The notes beneath the pieces were generated by a model that saw nothing but the letters and a program-made list of their open reading frames with translations, did no database searches and was not told where the DNA came from. This document shows positions 45,151-56,968 of a stretch of 64,000 bases of DNA, piece by piece. Source of the stretch: Dugong dugon (Eukaryota; Chordata; Mammalia; Sirenia; Dugongidae); assembly GCA_030035585.1 (NCBI GenBank), contig CM057466.1, positions 112,594,182-112,658,181 on the forward strand, given 5' to 3'. Made by a program: the position numbers and the translations under genes. Each line of letters opens with the position of its first letter. The first letter of the stretch is position 1.

Positions 45151-47239
45151 ACAAACCCCAGCAGTGGAAAATTTCTTCCTGGTAGTGTGGTCTTGCTCAC
45201 TGCATTTGTGTGCCTCCTGGAGGCAGGCTCTTTGAACGTGCCAATGCCTCAGGCAAGGCTCTTAACCTTTCCTGTGGATTCCTCCACTCTCAGTCCCTGA
45301 GAGCTCCAGCGTTTTCAGGAACTGCAGAGGAAAGAGTGACATTACAACAAGTTTATTTCCTGAGCCTCACAGGCCCAAGGAGGACATAGCAGTGGGATGT
45401 TCAATAAAGCTTAAGAGTTGGTGTATCAGGAGAAAATCGGCATTTGAAGGATAAAGTTGAAGACAAGATATAAAAGAGGAAGACGGAGGACAGAAACTCC
45501 AATTTTGAACACCCACTACCAAAGCTGGCATTGACTATTTCCAAAAAGTATGGGTTTGTGCAGGGTCAGAATTAATTGTAGCCATTCCCAAACGTTTCAA
45601 CTTTGTGGAATAAATTTTTACTTTATTGATGAAGTTTAGTTAGGATAATAATGTGCTGTGTTTTTCACTTACACTGTCTTTTTGAAGAAAATATGATTTA
45701 GCAGATGAAGAAGTAGATGTAAAAAGAGAAAATACTCAAAGACATCACCGAGTGCTTTAAAAATGAATCATCACTCTTAACTTTTTTTCCATGCCCAAGC
45801 CATATCCCGTGGCTCCACTTTCTCCAAAGCAATCTTGATAGTCATGTAAGGAATGGAAAAAAGTTATTTTGATTCCTCTGTCCCCTTGATGATTCATGTT
45901 TCTTTGTAAACTGAAATGTTGAGAGTTAAATAGATTGTATCAGAAAGAACAAAGTGGTTAAAGAAACAGAAGAGATGGAAAGATCCTGAAAAGGCACATC
46001 TGAGCAACCGTGTAATAGATGCTATAAAGAGAGTGCTTCTTTTCTTTAGAAATGCTTCTTCCCTAACACAAAAGACATAAGAAAAACAGTTTCCAGTGGC
46101 CTGCATGGCAAGATATAACGTCCCATCATGTCTATTAAGATCTCAGTGGTTATACGGAGACATTGGCATTTAATAGAAACAGATTCTAGGTCAGGTGGTT
46201 TTTTAAAAATAGTTCTTTCCTTGCTTGGAAAGGAAAGTGAGTTAGTGAGTTACAGAGCAATACATCAATCTTTTAGAGTGGTTTAGAACTTGTACCCGCC
46301 TGGAAAATTTCCCCCATACTTACCAGAAGCGAGACAATGACGCATCTAATGGCAGAGAGCTTTGAACTCAGGAGTTTTATTTGGAAAGGCTTTTCAAAGT
46401 GTTACTTGCCCTGTCTGAATCCTTTAAAACAGTTCCCCTTTCATTGCATCTTTCCTTCAGAGGCCTGTATCAATTTACATGTTTGAATATGTGCAATTTT
46501 ACTGCAATTGACACATTTTTTCTCACTAATTTACAGCGTGAGAAACACTAAGGAATTGTTTCTTCTTCCAATCTTCCAGCCTATCCTAGGCCGAAGGTGG
46601 TGGAAATACGTGATCTGGGCTTTGGAAATGAGTTGTCAGGTTGCGATTCAGATGATCTGTTTCATTGACAGATAGGAAAAGTGGGGATCCATGAAATCTC
46701 AACAAATTCAGATATTTTATTCTACCTTTATTTCAGCTTCTTGACTACTCCAAGGGCCAGGATGTCAAAGAAAATCCCAAGCTGATAATAATGTTAATAG
46801 TTACAATATACTGAGTCATTCTTTAAAAAATCAGGTATTGAGTTAAGAACTTTCTTGGACCCCTGTACTATTCAACCTTCTCCAGAGAGTGTGCTGGGGG
46901 CTGGGAAGGGCACAGCAGCAGCAAGCAGAGGAGGCTCTCATTACAATTATCTAACAGTACTTCCTCTTCAAGCCATCAACCCTCAGGTGTTCATCAGCTT
47001 GCCCTCTTCATCCTACCTGTAGCTTTCCTCAAACTTCCTACTTCCCCACCATGGAGGAAAAATAAATAATTCCTCCAGTTAGAGTGAGGCAAAGATATAG
47101 TCACCTGTCCCTGGATTCATGACACCTCAGTGATTCCATGGGGCAGAGTGGATCTCTGCCACTCACATAGGTTAGACTTGAGTTTCAGTTTTGCTTTCTT
47201 TGCCTTCTTCTTTGGTATTACCTTGTCTGGGGGCATGGA
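45151..47239. other. Unique, repeat-poor stretch of 2.1 kb
   Basis: No repeat family or gene assigned. A 33-base block at 46202-46234 is an exact copy of 44007-44039. Confidence 0.5.
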
Positions 47240-47447
47240 TAGAGTCCCTGGATGGTGCAAATGGTTAATGCGTTTGGCTGCTAACCAAAAGGCTGGAGGT
47301 TCAAGTCCACCCAGAGGTGCCTGAGAAGAAAGACCTGGTAATGTACTTCTGAAAAATCAGCCATTGAAAACCCTGTGAAGCACAGTTCTATTCTGAAACA
47401 CGTGGGGTCACCATGAGTTGGAGTTGACTTTACGGCAACTGGTTTTA
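47240..47447 (+). mobile_element. AfroSINE, sense, long-body type
   Basis: 'gagtccctggatggtgcaaa', 'ggaggttcaagtccacccag', 'tgaaaaatcagccattgaaa' and 'catgagttggagttgacttt'. Complete and only moderately diverged. Confidence 0.92.
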
Positions 47448-48213
47448 CTGGAGTATAGATAATAATATTCAAATTAATAATTTGAATTAACTGATTGAAC
47501 CTTGGCTTCACATTACACGTTTCCCTGTCTGTCTTCCCCTACTCTTTGTAAGTTTGCAATTCTGTTTTAATGCAGTCCCTTATTAAAGTGAAATGTAGTG
47601 TGAAAACAATATTTGCCTTTCTCTCTGTCTACCTTACTGAAAATTTGAAAGAATATTACCCCCCAGAATAAGCTCGTCAGTTTGCAAATATGCTAAAGTG
47701 TGTTTCCATCATTTATCCATGTTTGCCTCTTATCTGTCTATCAAATTGAGTCTGTGTGTAAGCTAGGCAAAGACTAAATCTAATCCTTATTTTTGTACTG
47801 TGCTTAGAACACAGATACAGCTAATGTATGAAAATAATTATAGCTAACATGTAAGGTGATCATGAAAATACACTATCGTGGCTAATGCTGAAAGTAAACC
47901 CTCAAGAGAAGCTCTGTTCTCCTCTTTCTTGTGTGTTCTTCCATGGGTACTGGAGCACACTGCAGGCTGTGTGGCTGTGAACGCTGCCTATACCGACCCT
48001 GACTTCTTGACTCAATCAGATGTAAAGGCAATGAAGCCACTTGGGTCTGTAATGCTCATTCAGCCATCCTTGGTGATCCCAGGATCCACTGTGGACTAAG
48101 GGTGAGGGAAATGGCTTCTTCTCAACCCTATGCTTGGGATAAGACAAGAGGACCAGACTGTTAGCTACTTTCAGGCAATCTCTACAACCGTCTTACTCTC
48201 ACATTGGTCAGAG
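47448..48213. other. Unique stretch
   Basis: A 73-codon plus-strand frame (47878-48099) has no known domain. Nothing else seen. Confidence 0.5.
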
Positions 48214-48381
48214 GAGACCCAGTGGTACAGTGGTTAAGTATTTGGCTGCTAACCAAAGAGTTAGCAGTTCGAATTCACCAGCCACTCCTTGGACACCCTG
48301 TGGGGCAGTTCTACTCTGAACTATAGGATAACTGTGAGTTGGAACCAACTTGACAGAGATTTTTTTTTTTTTTTTTTTTTA
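48214..48381 (+). mobile_element. AfroSINE, sense, with T23 end
   Basis: 'cagtggtacagtggttaagt', 'agcagttcgaattcaccagc' and 'gtgagttggaaccaacttga', followed by a run of about 22 T. Confidence 0.9.
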
Positions 48382-48388
48382 AGTAGGT

Positions 48389-48600
48389 TAAGAGCCCCAG
48401 TACTGCAGCAGTTAAATGTTCGGATGCTAACTGAAAGGTTGGTAGTTTGAACCCAACCAGCAGATCTGTGGGAGAAAGACCTGGCAATACGTTTCTGTAA
48501 AGATGACAACCTAAGAAACCCTATGGGGCAGATCTACTTTGTCACATGGGGTTGCTATGAGTTGAAAATCGACTTGAAGTCACCCAACGACAACAACGAG
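48389..48600 (+). mobile_element. AfroSINE, sense, long-body type
   Basis: 'agagccccagtactgcagca', 'gtttgaacccaaccagcaga', 'gagaaagacctggcaatacg' and 'gctatgagttgaaaatcgac' with a 'cgacaacaacg' tail. Confidence 0.9.
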
Positions 48601-48624
48601 TAGGTTGATGTTTGTGTTTTCATT

Positions 48625-48639
48625 AAAAATATGAACCAG
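48625..48639 (+). repeat. Left target-site duplication of the full-length L1
   Basis: 'aaaaatatgaaccag', preceded by 'catt'. It is identical to 57445-57459. The cut 'tt/aaaaa' is the consensus L1 endonuclease site. Confidence 0.95.
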
Positions 48640-50607
48640 ACTTCTGGGGCAAGATGGCGCTCTAGGCAGAAACACCACGCCGTCCCTCCACAGCAAAGAT
48701 CCGAAAAACTAAGCCTAACAGAGAATCAACAATCCTGAAACCCTAGAACACCAAATGAAGAGATAAAGAACTCAGCCAAACACCAAACGGAGTGAGAATA
48801 CTAAAAGAGAACGGAGAGCGAGGAGAGACTCAGGCAGAGATTCCTTACCAGCTAACGCAGCACGGATCCACCATCTTGGATTCCTATCGGAGACCAGCAA
48901 ACAGGAGAGCAGCCTTGCAGAGCATCTGGTTGGAGACAGAACGACCGGTAAACTGCGGTGCGCGCTCTCCCACCACCCACCCCTCTCCGCCTCAGCTGGG
49001 GATCCCCTGCTTTCCGTGGCCAGGGTCTCTGGGCTGGGGGGTGCTGGTGCTTGGATTCCGCGCGCCTGGGCTGGTGGCTTTCTGGGAGCCGTTTGCTGGC
49101 AGCTAGCGAACCTTTCTCTGCCGCCTCCCCCTCCTTTTGCCTGGGTGCCTGGTTCCGAGTGCCGTCTCTGCTCTCTCCTGCGGGGCTGTAGGGCTGCGTG
49201 CGGGCGTGTGGCTGTTTCTGGGTCTGGGCTCCCGCGTGGGTGGGATCCCGGGGCCTTTGTTCGTTCGCCCCTCTGCTTTCCGTGGGCGGGGTCCCTGGGC
49301 GGGGGGGCGCCGGTGCTTGGGTTCCGCGCGCCCGGGCTGGGGGCTTTCTGGGAGCCGTTTGCTGGCACCTAGCGGACCTTTTTCTGCCGCCTCCCCCTCC
49401 TTTTGCCTGGGTGCCTGGGTCCGGGTGCTGTCTCTGCTCTCTCCTGCGGGGCTGTGGAGCTGCGTGCGGGCGTGTGGCTGTTTCTGGGTCTGGGCTCCCG
49501 CGTGGGTGGGATCCCGGGGCCTTTGTTCGTTCACCCCTCTGCTTTCCGTGGCCGGGGTCCCTGGGCGGGGGGGCGCCGGTGCTTGGGTTCCACGCGCCCG
49601 GGCTGGGGGCTTTCTGGGAGCCGTTTGCTGGCACCTAGCGGACCTTTTTCTGCCGCCTCCCCCCCCTTTTGCCTGGGTGCCTGGTTCCGAGGGCCGTCTC
49701 TGCTCTCTCCTGCGGGGCTGTAGGGCTGCGTTTGGTCGTGTGGCTGTTTCCAGGTCTGGGCTCCCGAGCGGGTGGGATCCTGGGGCCTTTGTTCGTTGGC
49801 CCCTCTGCTTCCCGTGGCCACGGTCACTTAACCCCGAGACTATCGGCTTCTTGGAATTCGCGCCCCTGAGTGGGGGCTCTCTGGGTCCCATTTGTAGGCA
49901 CTGACTGCTGGTGTTGCCCTTTTTTTTTTTTTTCTCAATTTTATTTTTCTTCCTTTTTTGATTAGTTTTGTCATATTTTACCTCTTTTTCTCTTTTGTCT
50001 TTCTTCATTGCTTAATTTCTTGTCCCTCTATCTCTTCCTTCTCTTTCTGATCCCTGAATACCAGGCGATGTATGCCTCTGTACCTTCTGGCCAGGCTGAG
50101 CTGTGAAAATTGAGACCGACTCCCCCAGACCTCATAGCTGCATCGGTGCGATCCCTGGGAACTTTGCAGTTTTTTAACTTTTCTGATTTTCATTTGGTCA
50201 TTCTTTCCTTTTCTTTCTCTTCCCCCTTCTGGTTTCCTCCATCCCATAGTCTCTCATCTGTACATTCCAACGACAAACTCCCCTAGCATTCTTTTATGTT
50301 TGTACGCTTTTTGCTCCTCCTCCTCTCTCCTCTCTCCCATATCCAGCTTAGCTTCACACATAACCATCTTCCTGCTGCACCCTACCTACCTGCACCGTGC
50401 ACTAGACATCACATCACCAAGCGGTGCAGGCACGCCCTATTGGAACCTGCCCAGCACTGACTACCGACCGTCCTGGTGGCTGCGGTGAGTGCCACAAGCA
50501 ACCCATCCCAGTGGCTCCTCCTCAACTAGATCTGCCCAGCTGTACCACAAGAACGAAAAAAAAAAAAAAAAAATCTACAATCAATAAACGAGAGAAATAT
50601 CTACTGA
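48640..50607 (+). promoter_or_regulatory. L1 5' UTR / internal promoter
   Basis: A strong YY1-type site, 'caagatggcgc', lies 11 bases from the element's first base (48650-48660), as in primate L1, where it sets the transcription start. A CpG-rich array follows, then a T-rich tract (49918-49990) and a pyrimidine-rich segment up to ORF1. CpG density falls sharply outside this region. It should be a target of methylation silencing. Confidence 0.8.
48950..49880 (+). repeat. 266-bp monomer array in the L1 5' UTR
   Basis: The anchor 'ctgctttccgtgg' recurs at 49007, 49274, 49539 and (with one change) 49805, giving spacings of 267, 265 and 266 bases. Each unit carries 'tttctgggagccgtttgctg', 'gccgcctccccctccttttg' and 'gggctcccgcgtgggtggga'. 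About three and a half units are present. Long open frames run through the array in several phases on both strands because it is GC-rich and stop-poor and its period is not a multiple of three. Confidence 0.92.
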
Positions 50608-51657
50608 ATGCCCCGAAAACAGCAAACAATATCAAAACATTTACAAAAACAAGACAAGATGGCTCCAATAGGCGTCCAAATTAAAACACCAGATAACTCT
50701 CCTGTGGAAGAAAATGCACTAGAAGTACCTGATACAGAACTCAAATCACTAATACTCGGAATTTTCCAAGAACTGAGGCAAAAAGCTGACAAACATGAGG
50801 AAAAAATAGACAAATTTATGGAAAATACAGACAAAAAATTGGAAGAATTCAGGAAGATGATGCAAGAACAAAATGCCAAAATAAATTCACAACTTGAAAT
50901 TATACAAAAACAACAATTAGAAATCCAAAAGATAAACAACAAGATTTCAGAAATGGACGGTGTCATAGAAGGGCTGAGAAGTAGATTTGAAACCATGGAA
51001 GACAGGATCAGTGGAACTGAAGACAAACACTTGGATACAACTCTGTTTCAGGAAAACACAGAAAAAAGAACAAAGAAAAATGAAGAGACCCTGAGAGTTA
51101 TGTGGGACACAATTAAAAGCAAAAACTTACGAGTGATTGGCATACCAGAACAGGGGAAGAAAACAGAAAACACAGAGAGGATCATTGAGGAACTGCTGAC
51201 AGAAAACTTTCCCAATATCATGAAAGATGAAAAGCTGGTCATCAAAGAAGCTCAACGAACCCCATATAGAATAGACCCCAAAAGAAAATCACCAAGACAT
51301 ATCATATTCACACTCGCTAAAACTAAAGACAAACAAAGAATCCTGAGAGCAGCTCGGGAAAAACAAGAAGTCACATACAGAGGAGAAACAATAAGACTAA
51401 GCTCAGATTATTCAGCAGAAACCATGCAGGCAAGAAGGCAATGGGATGACATATATAAAATCTTGAAAGAAAAAAATTGTCAGCCAAGAATAATATATCC
51501 TGCAAAACTCTCATTCAGATTTGATGGTGAAATTAGGTCATTTCCAGATAAACAGAAACTAAAGGAATATGCAAAAGTCAAACCAAACTTACAAGAATTA
51601 TTAAAGGGAGTTCTTCGATCTGAGGACAAACAGCTTAAGCCCTCAGGCAGGACCTAG
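50608..51657 (+). CDS. L1 ORF1 protein (RNA-binding chaperone)
   Basis: Codes for 349 residues without a stop, the usual size of mammalian L1 ORF1p, which forms trimers that coat L1 RNA in the cytoplasm and act as a nucleic acid chaperone. The start is the first ATG after the T-rich tract (MPRKQQTISKHL). Residues about 45-165 are charged and heptad-like (ELRQKADKHEEKIDKF, KKLEEFRKMMQEQNAKI) and should form the coiled coil. An RRM-like domain begins at 173 (NLRVIGIPE) and includes ELLTENFPNI. The C-terminal domain from about 228 has SPRHIIFTLAK, RAAREK, AETMQARRQW and YPAKLSFRFDG. The R/K-rich surface typical of RNA binding is kept. ORF2 follows after 431 bp in another frame. No damaging change is visible. 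Confidence 0.96.
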   Translation: MPRKQQTISKHLQKQDKMAPIGVQIKTPDNSPVEENALEVPDTELKSLILGIFQELRQKADKHEEKIDKFMENTDKKLEEFRKMMQEQNAKINSQLEIIQKQQLEIQKINNKISEMDGVIEGLRSRFETMEDRISGTEDKHLDTTLFQENTEKRTKKNEETLRVMWDTIKSKNLRVIGIPEQGKKTENTERIIEELLTENFPNIMKDEKLVIKEAQRTPYRIDPKRKSPRHIIFTLAKTKDKQRILRAAREKQEVTYRGETIRLSSDYSAETMQARRQWDDIYKILKEKNCQPRIIYPAKLSFRFDGEIRSFPDKQKLKEYAKVKPNLQELLKGVLRSEDKQLKPSGRT

Positions 51658-52088
51658 GACCTAGGATGCAGGTTAACATGAACCAGATACCATTCTAGGA
51701 ACTGAACTACAGACGACTTTCCAAAAACAAAAGATATACAACAGGGAATCAGAGAAATCAATCAAAGGATGGCAACAACATCAAAACAATGAAAGAGGGA
51801 ACAAACGGCATAGGTATAGAACCTTCTAAAGGAGAAGAAGGCAAGGCGATACCAAGTAACGGTAGACTGCTTCAAAATTATAAAGATAAGGGTAAAATTC
51901 ATGGTAACCACAAAAAAAGTTAACAAACCAACTCATAAAAATAAAGACGAAAAACATAAAGTCTCAACAAAAACAAAACCTACAAAAACAAAAGAAATGA
52001 ACACAAAATCCACAAACAAAAGGAACTCAGCACAAGAGAGTAAGAAGAACAAAGAAAACTTCAGCATCACAAAAAAAAGCACTACAAA
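51658..52088 (+). other. L1 inter-ORF spacer
   Basis: A-rich 431-bp spacer. It includes a 63-codon Lys/Thr-rich frame (51901-52092) that overlaps the ORF2 start by four bases (ATGA). This could be relevant to termination-reinitiation for ORF2 but is more probably fortuitous. Confidence 0.7.
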
Positions 52089-55000
52089 ATGACAGCAACA
52101 AACTCACATCTATCAATAATTACACTGAACGTAAATGGACTCAATGCACCCATAAAGCGACGGAGAGAGGCAGAATGGATAAGAAAACAGGATCCATCTA
52201 TTTGCTGTCTACAAGAGACACATCTTAGAAACAAAGATGTGAATTTATTAAAAATCAAAGGTTGGAAAAAAATATATCAAGCTAACAACTATCAAAAAAG
52301 AGCAGGAGTGGCAATTCTAATCTCACATAAAATAGACTTTAAAACAAAATCTACCATAAAAGACAAAGAAGGACACTATATAATGATTAAGGGGATGATC
52401 CATCATGAAGACATAACCATAATAAATATCTATGCACCCAATGACAGGGCTCCAAAATACATAAAAAAAACTCTAACAGCACTGAAAAGAGAAATTGACA
52501 GTTCCACAATAATAGTAGGAGACTTCAACACACCACTCTCAGTAAAGGACAGAACAACTAAAAAGAAACTTAGCAAAGATACAGAAGACCTAAAGGACAC
52601 AATCAGCCAACTGGACCTCATAGACATATATAGAACACTCCATCCAACCGCTGCAAAGTACACATTCTTTTCCAATGCACATGGAACGTTCTCCAGAATA
52701 GACCACATCTTAGGCCACAGAGCAATCCTCAACAAGATCCAAAATGCTGAGATAATTCACAGTATCTTCTCTGACCACAATGCCATCAAGGTAGAAATTA
52801 ACACTAGAAAGAGCAAGGAAAAAAAATCAAATACATGGAAACTGAATAATAATCTGCTTACACATCAATGGGTAATAGAAGAAATCAGAGATGGAATTAA
52901 AAAATTCCTAGAATCAAATGAAAATGAAAACACATCATACCAAAACCTTTGGGACACAGCAAAGGCAGTCCTCAGAGGACAATTTATAGCAATAGATGCA
53001 CATATCAAAAAAGAAGAAAGGGACAAAATCAAAACATTAACTACAGAACTCAAACAAATAGAAAGAGAACAACAAAAAAAGCCTACAACCACCGGAAGAA
53101 AGGAAATAGTAAAGATCAGAGCAGAAATCAATGAAATAGAGAACAGAAAAACAATAGAAAGAATCAACAAAACCAAAAGTTGGTTCTTTGAAAGAATCAA
53201 CAAAATCGACAAACCACTGGCCAGACTGACAAAAGAAAAACAGCAGAGGGCACAAATAACCCAAATAAGAAATGAAATGGGGGACATTACAACAGACCCA
53301 ACTGAAATAAAAAGGATTATAACAGAATATTATGAAAAACTATATTCCAACAAATTTGAAAACCTAGAGGAAATGGATAAATTTCTAGAAACATACGGCC
53401 TACCCAAACTACAACAAAGTGATATTGAAAATCTGAACAGACCCATAACAAGAGAAGAGATTGAAAAGGTAATAAAAAAACTCCCAACCAAAAAAAGCCC
53501 TGGCCCAGATGGCTTCACTGGAGAATTCTACAAAACATTTACAGAAGAGCTCGTACCAGTTCTACTCAAGTTATTTCAGAGCATAGAAGAGGAAGCAACA
53601 CTTCCAAATTCATTCTATGAAGCCAGCATAACGCTGATACCAAAACCAGGCAAAGACATCACAAAAAAAGAAAATTACAGACCAATATCTCTCATGAATA
53701 TAGATGCAAAAATTCTGAACAAAATTTTAGCCAATAGAATTCAGTATCATATCAAAAAAATAATACACCACGACCAAGTAGGATTCATACCAGGTATGCA
53801 AGGATGGTTTAACATTAGAAAATCCATCAACGTAATCCACCACATAAATAAAAGGAAAGAAAAAAATCACATGATTATCTCAATTGATGCAGAAAAGGCA
53901 TTTGACAAAGTCCAACACCCATTCCTGATAAAAGCTCTCAATAAAATAGGTATAGAAGGGAAATTTCTCAACATCATAAAGGGCATCTATGCAAAACCAA
54001 CAGCCAACATCATTCTTAATGGAGAAAGGCTGAAAACATTCCCCCTGAAAACAGGAACAAGACAAGGATGCCCTTTATCACCACTCCTATTTAACATTGT
54101 GCTGGAAGTTCTCGCTAGAGCAGTAAGGCAAGAGAAAGAAATAAAGGGCATCCAAATTGGTAATGAAGAAGTTAAACTCTCCCTGTTTGCAGATGATATG
54201 ATACTATACATAGAAAACCCTAAAGACTCCACGAGAAATTTACTGGAACTAATAGAAAGATTCAGCAGAGTAGCAGGATACAAGATAAACATTCAAAAAT
54301 CAGTTGGATTCCTATACACCAGTAAAGAGAACGATGAAAAGGAGATCAGGAAATCAATACCATTTTCAATAGCCCCTAAAAAGATAAAATATTTGGGAAT
54401 AAATCTGACCAGGAATATAAAAGACCTATACAAAGAAAACTACAAAACACTGCTGCATGAAACCCAAAGGGATCTACATAAATGGAAAAACATACCATGC
54501 TCATGGATAGGCAGACTCAACACTGTGAAAATGGCAATTCTACCTAAAGCAATTTACAAATACAATGCAATTCCGATACAAATACCAACAACATTCTTCA
54601 AAGAGATGGAAAAACTAATTATTAACTTTATATGGAAAGGGAAGAAGCCCCGAATAAGTAAAGCACTACTGAAGAAGAAGAATAAAGTTGGAGGACTCAC
54701 ACTACCTGACTTGAGAACCTACTATACAGCTACAGTACTCAAAACAGCCTGGTACTGGTACAACAACAGAGACATTGACCAATGGAACAGAATTGAGAAC
54801 TCAGATGTAAATCCATCCACCTACGGTCACCTGATTTTTGACAAGGGCCCAAAATACATCAAATGGGGAAAAGACAGTCTTTTTAACAAATGGTGCTGGC
54901 AAAACTGGATATCCATTTGTAGAAAAATGAAACAGGACCCATACCTCACACCATATACAAAAACTACTTCAAAATGGATCAAAGACCTGAATATAAAGCC

Positions 55001-55910
55001 TCAAACTATAAAATTCATAGAAGAAAAAATAGGACCAACACTTCAGACCTTAATACATGGCATTAACAGGATACAAACCATAAACATCAACACAAAAAAC
55101 CCAACAGATAAACTAGATAATTGGGATCTTCTAAAAATCAAACATCTATGCTCTTCAAAAGATTTCACCAAAAGAGTTAAAAGAGAACCTACAGACTGGG
55201 AAAAAATTTTTGGACAGTACAAGTCAGACAAAGGTCTAATCTCCATAATCTACAAGAAAATCCAACACCTCTACAACAAAAAGACAACCAATCCTATCAA
55301 AAAATGGGCAAAGGAAATGAACAGACACTTCACCAAGGAAGACATTCAAATGGCCAACAGACACATGAGGAAATGCTCGCGATCACTAGCCATTAGAGAA
55401 ATGCAAATTAAAACCACAATGAGATACCATCTCACCCCGGCATTACTGGCACGAATCAAAAACACTGGAAACAACAAATGTTGGAGGGGCTGTGGGGAGA
55501 CGGGAACTCTTATACACTGCTGGTGGGAATGCAAAATGATACAGCCATTTTGGAAAATGATATGGCGTTTCCTCAGAAAGCTAGAAATAGACGTACCATT
55601 CGATCCAGCAATCCCACTCCTAGGAATATATCCTAGAGAAATAAGAGTCATCACTCGAATAGACATATGCACACCTATGTTCATGGCAGCATTATTCACA
55701 ATAGCAAAACGATGGAAACAACCTCGATGTCCATCAACAGACGAATGGATACACAAACTATGGTACATACACACAATGGAGTACTATGCAACGAGAAAGA
55801 ACAATGAATCGGTGAACCATCTCATAACATGGATGAAACTGGAGGACATCATGCTGAGTGAAATAAGTCAATCACAAAAGGACAAATATTGTATGAGACC
55901 TCTATTGTAA
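52089..55910 (+). CDS. L1 ORF2 protein (endonuclease-reverse transcriptase)
   Basis: 1273 residues with no stop, full length. It nicks target DNA at TTTT/AA-type sites and primes reverse transcription of L1 RNA from the nick. The apurinic-type endonuclease spans residues 1 to about 238, with catalytic and binding residues N14, E43 (CCLQETHL), D145 and N147 (VGDFNTPL), D205 (RIDHILG) and H230 (FSDHNAI), the same numbers as in human L1. The reverse transcriptase, about 500-775, has [10 protein letters not shown]600 in [10 protein letters not shown], the [12 protein letters not shown] box and the active-site FADD (D702, D703). A C-terminal CX3CX7HX4C motif uses C1131, C1135, H1143 and C1148. The first ATG ([17 protein letters not shown]) matches the family start. 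All these residues are present, so the protein looks functional. Confidence 0.97.
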   Translation: MTATNSHLSIITLNVNGLNAPIKRRREAEWIRKQDPSICCLQETHLRNKDVNLLKIKGWKKIYQANNYQKRAGVAILISHKIDFKTKSTIKDKEGHYIMIKGMIHHEDITIINIYAPNDRAPKYIKKTLTALKREIDSSTIIVGDFNTPLSVKDRTTKKKLSKDTEDLKDTISQLDLIDIYRTLHPTAAKYTFFSNAHGTFSRIDHILGHRAILNKIQNAEIIHSIFSDHNAIKVEINTRKSKEKKSNTWKLNNNLLTHQWVIEEIRDGIKKFLESNENENTSYQNLWDTAKAVLRGQFIAIDAHIKKEERDKIKTLTTELKQIEREQQKKPTTTGRKEIVKIRAEINEIENRKTIERINKTKSWFFERINKIDKPLARLTKEKQQRAQITQIRNEMGDITTDPTEIKRIITEYYEKLYSNKFENLEEMDKFLETYGLPKLQQSDIENLNRPITREEIEKVIKKLPTKKSPGPDGFTGEFYKTFTEELVPVLLKLFQSIEEEATLPNSFYEASITLIPKPGKDITKKENYRPISLMNIDAKILNKILANRIQYHIKKIIHHDQVGFIPGMQGWFNIRKSINVIHHINKRKEKNHMIISIDAEKAFDKVQHPFLIKALNKIGIEGKFLNIIKGIYAKPTANIILNGERLKTFPLKTGTRQGCPLSPLLFNIVLEVLARAVRQEKEIKGIQIGNEEVKLSLFADDMILYIENPKDSTRNLLELIERFSRVAGYKINIQKSVGFLYTSKENDEKEIRKSIPFSIAPKKIKYLGINLTRNIKDLYKENYKTLLHETQRDLHKWKNIPCSWIGRLNTVKMAILPKAIYKYNAIPIQIPTTFFKEMEKLIINFIWKGKKPRISKALLKKKNKVGGLTLPDLRTYYTATVLKTAWYWYNNRDIDQWNRIENSDVNPSTYGHLIFDKGPKYIKWGKDSLFNKWCWQNWISICRKMKQDPYLTPYTKTTSKWIKDLNIKPQTIKFIEEKIGPTLQTLIHGINRIQTININTKNPTDKLDNWDLLKIKHLCSSKDFTKRVKREPTDWEKIFGQYKSDKGLISIIYKKIQHLYNKKTTNPIKKWAKEMNRHFTKEDIQMANRHMRKCSRSLAIREMQIKTTMRYHLTPALLARIKNTGNNKCWRGCGETGTLIHCWWECKMIQPFWKMIWRFLRKLEIDVPFDPAIPLLGIYPREIRVITRIDICTPMFMAALFTIAKRWKQPRCPSTDEWIHKLWYIHTMEYYATRKNNESVNHLITWMKLEDIMLSEISQSQKDKYCMRPLL

Positions 55911-56930
55911 AAACCCATGAAAAAATTCACATGCAAAATGTAACAATCCTTGTTGGTTACCAGGGATGGGGGGGGGGGGAATACTAAATAGGTAATAGGT
56001 AAGTGGTAACTTGGGTGAGAGATGAGATAGTACATAGTACAGGGGAAACTAACACAACCTGCACAAGGAAAGGTCATGGAGGCCCTATAGACACATCCAA
56101 ACCCCCCGAGGGACTGAGTTGTTGGACGGAGGGCTCTGGGGACCATGATCTCGGGGAACATCTAGCTCAATTGGCATGACACTACTTATAAAGATAATGC
56201 TCTACATTCTACCTTGGTGAGTAGTGTCTGGGGTCTTAAAAGCCTATGAGCGGCCATCTAAGATACTCCACTGATCTCATCCCTTCGGGAACAAGGGAGA
56301 ACGAAGAGAACAGGATACAAGGAAAAGATTAGTCCGAAGGACTAATGGTCCACAGCTACCAAGGCCTCCACGGGACTGAGCCCAGTACAGCTGGATGGTG
56401 CCCGGCTACCACCAATGACTCCTCTGACCAGGATCACAACAGAGGGTTCTGGGCAGAGCTGGAGTAGGATGTAGAGTATAATTTTAACTCCCAAAAAAAA
56501 AAAAAAAAAAAAAGAAGACCAGATATACTGGCCTAAAGAATACTAGAGAAACCTCGAGAGTGTGGCCCCCAGACACCCTTTCAGCTCAGAGGGGAAGTTA
56601 CCTTCAAGGTTCGATGTTAAGCCTGGGAATGGACACCCCAGTAAAACTAAATGGGACTAACGATGTACAGGAGTCCGGTGACAAGGGCCAGAAGGCAGAG
56701 GGAGAGTAGGAAACTGATGATAAGGAACTCAAATTGAATAAGGACACTGTCGATGTATTGTGAGATTGTTGACCACTGCTATAGGGCAACATTTGTAGTA
56801 ACTATTAAATGGGAGCCTGTTTTGTCCTGTAAGCCTTCATCTTGGGCGAGAATGGCAGCACAATTGGAAGAGCATAGTCAATATCACTTAAATGTGTAAG
56901 TAAAAAGTTTTGAAATGGTGTTTAAATAAA
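55911..56930 (+). other. L1 3' UTR with G12 and A21 tracts
   Basis: A run of 12 G at 55968-55979 lies 58 bases after the stop, where mammalian L1 3' UTRs carry a G-quadruplex-prone tract. A run of 21 A at 56493-56513 interrupts the UTR. The end reads 'ctgtaagccttcatcttggg' to 'gttttgaaatggtg', then AATAAA and an (AAAT)n tail. Confidence 0.85.
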
Positions 56931-56931
56931 A

Positions 56932-56968
<37 letters not shown>
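56931..56968 (+). repeat. (AAAT)n tail, internal
   Basis: About nine AAAT units following the first L1 3' end. It lies inside the pair of target duplications, not at the edge. Confidence 0.9.

Noticed and set aside
49137-49904. Sense 255-codon frame and other long frames across the L1 5' UTR array as protein-coding genes
   Set aside because: The sequence is a GC-rich tandem array with few stops. Peptide units repeat in different frames and no domain is present.
52430-53287. Minus-strand frames of 75-140 codons within ORF2
   Set aside because: Shadows of the A-rich L1 coding strand.
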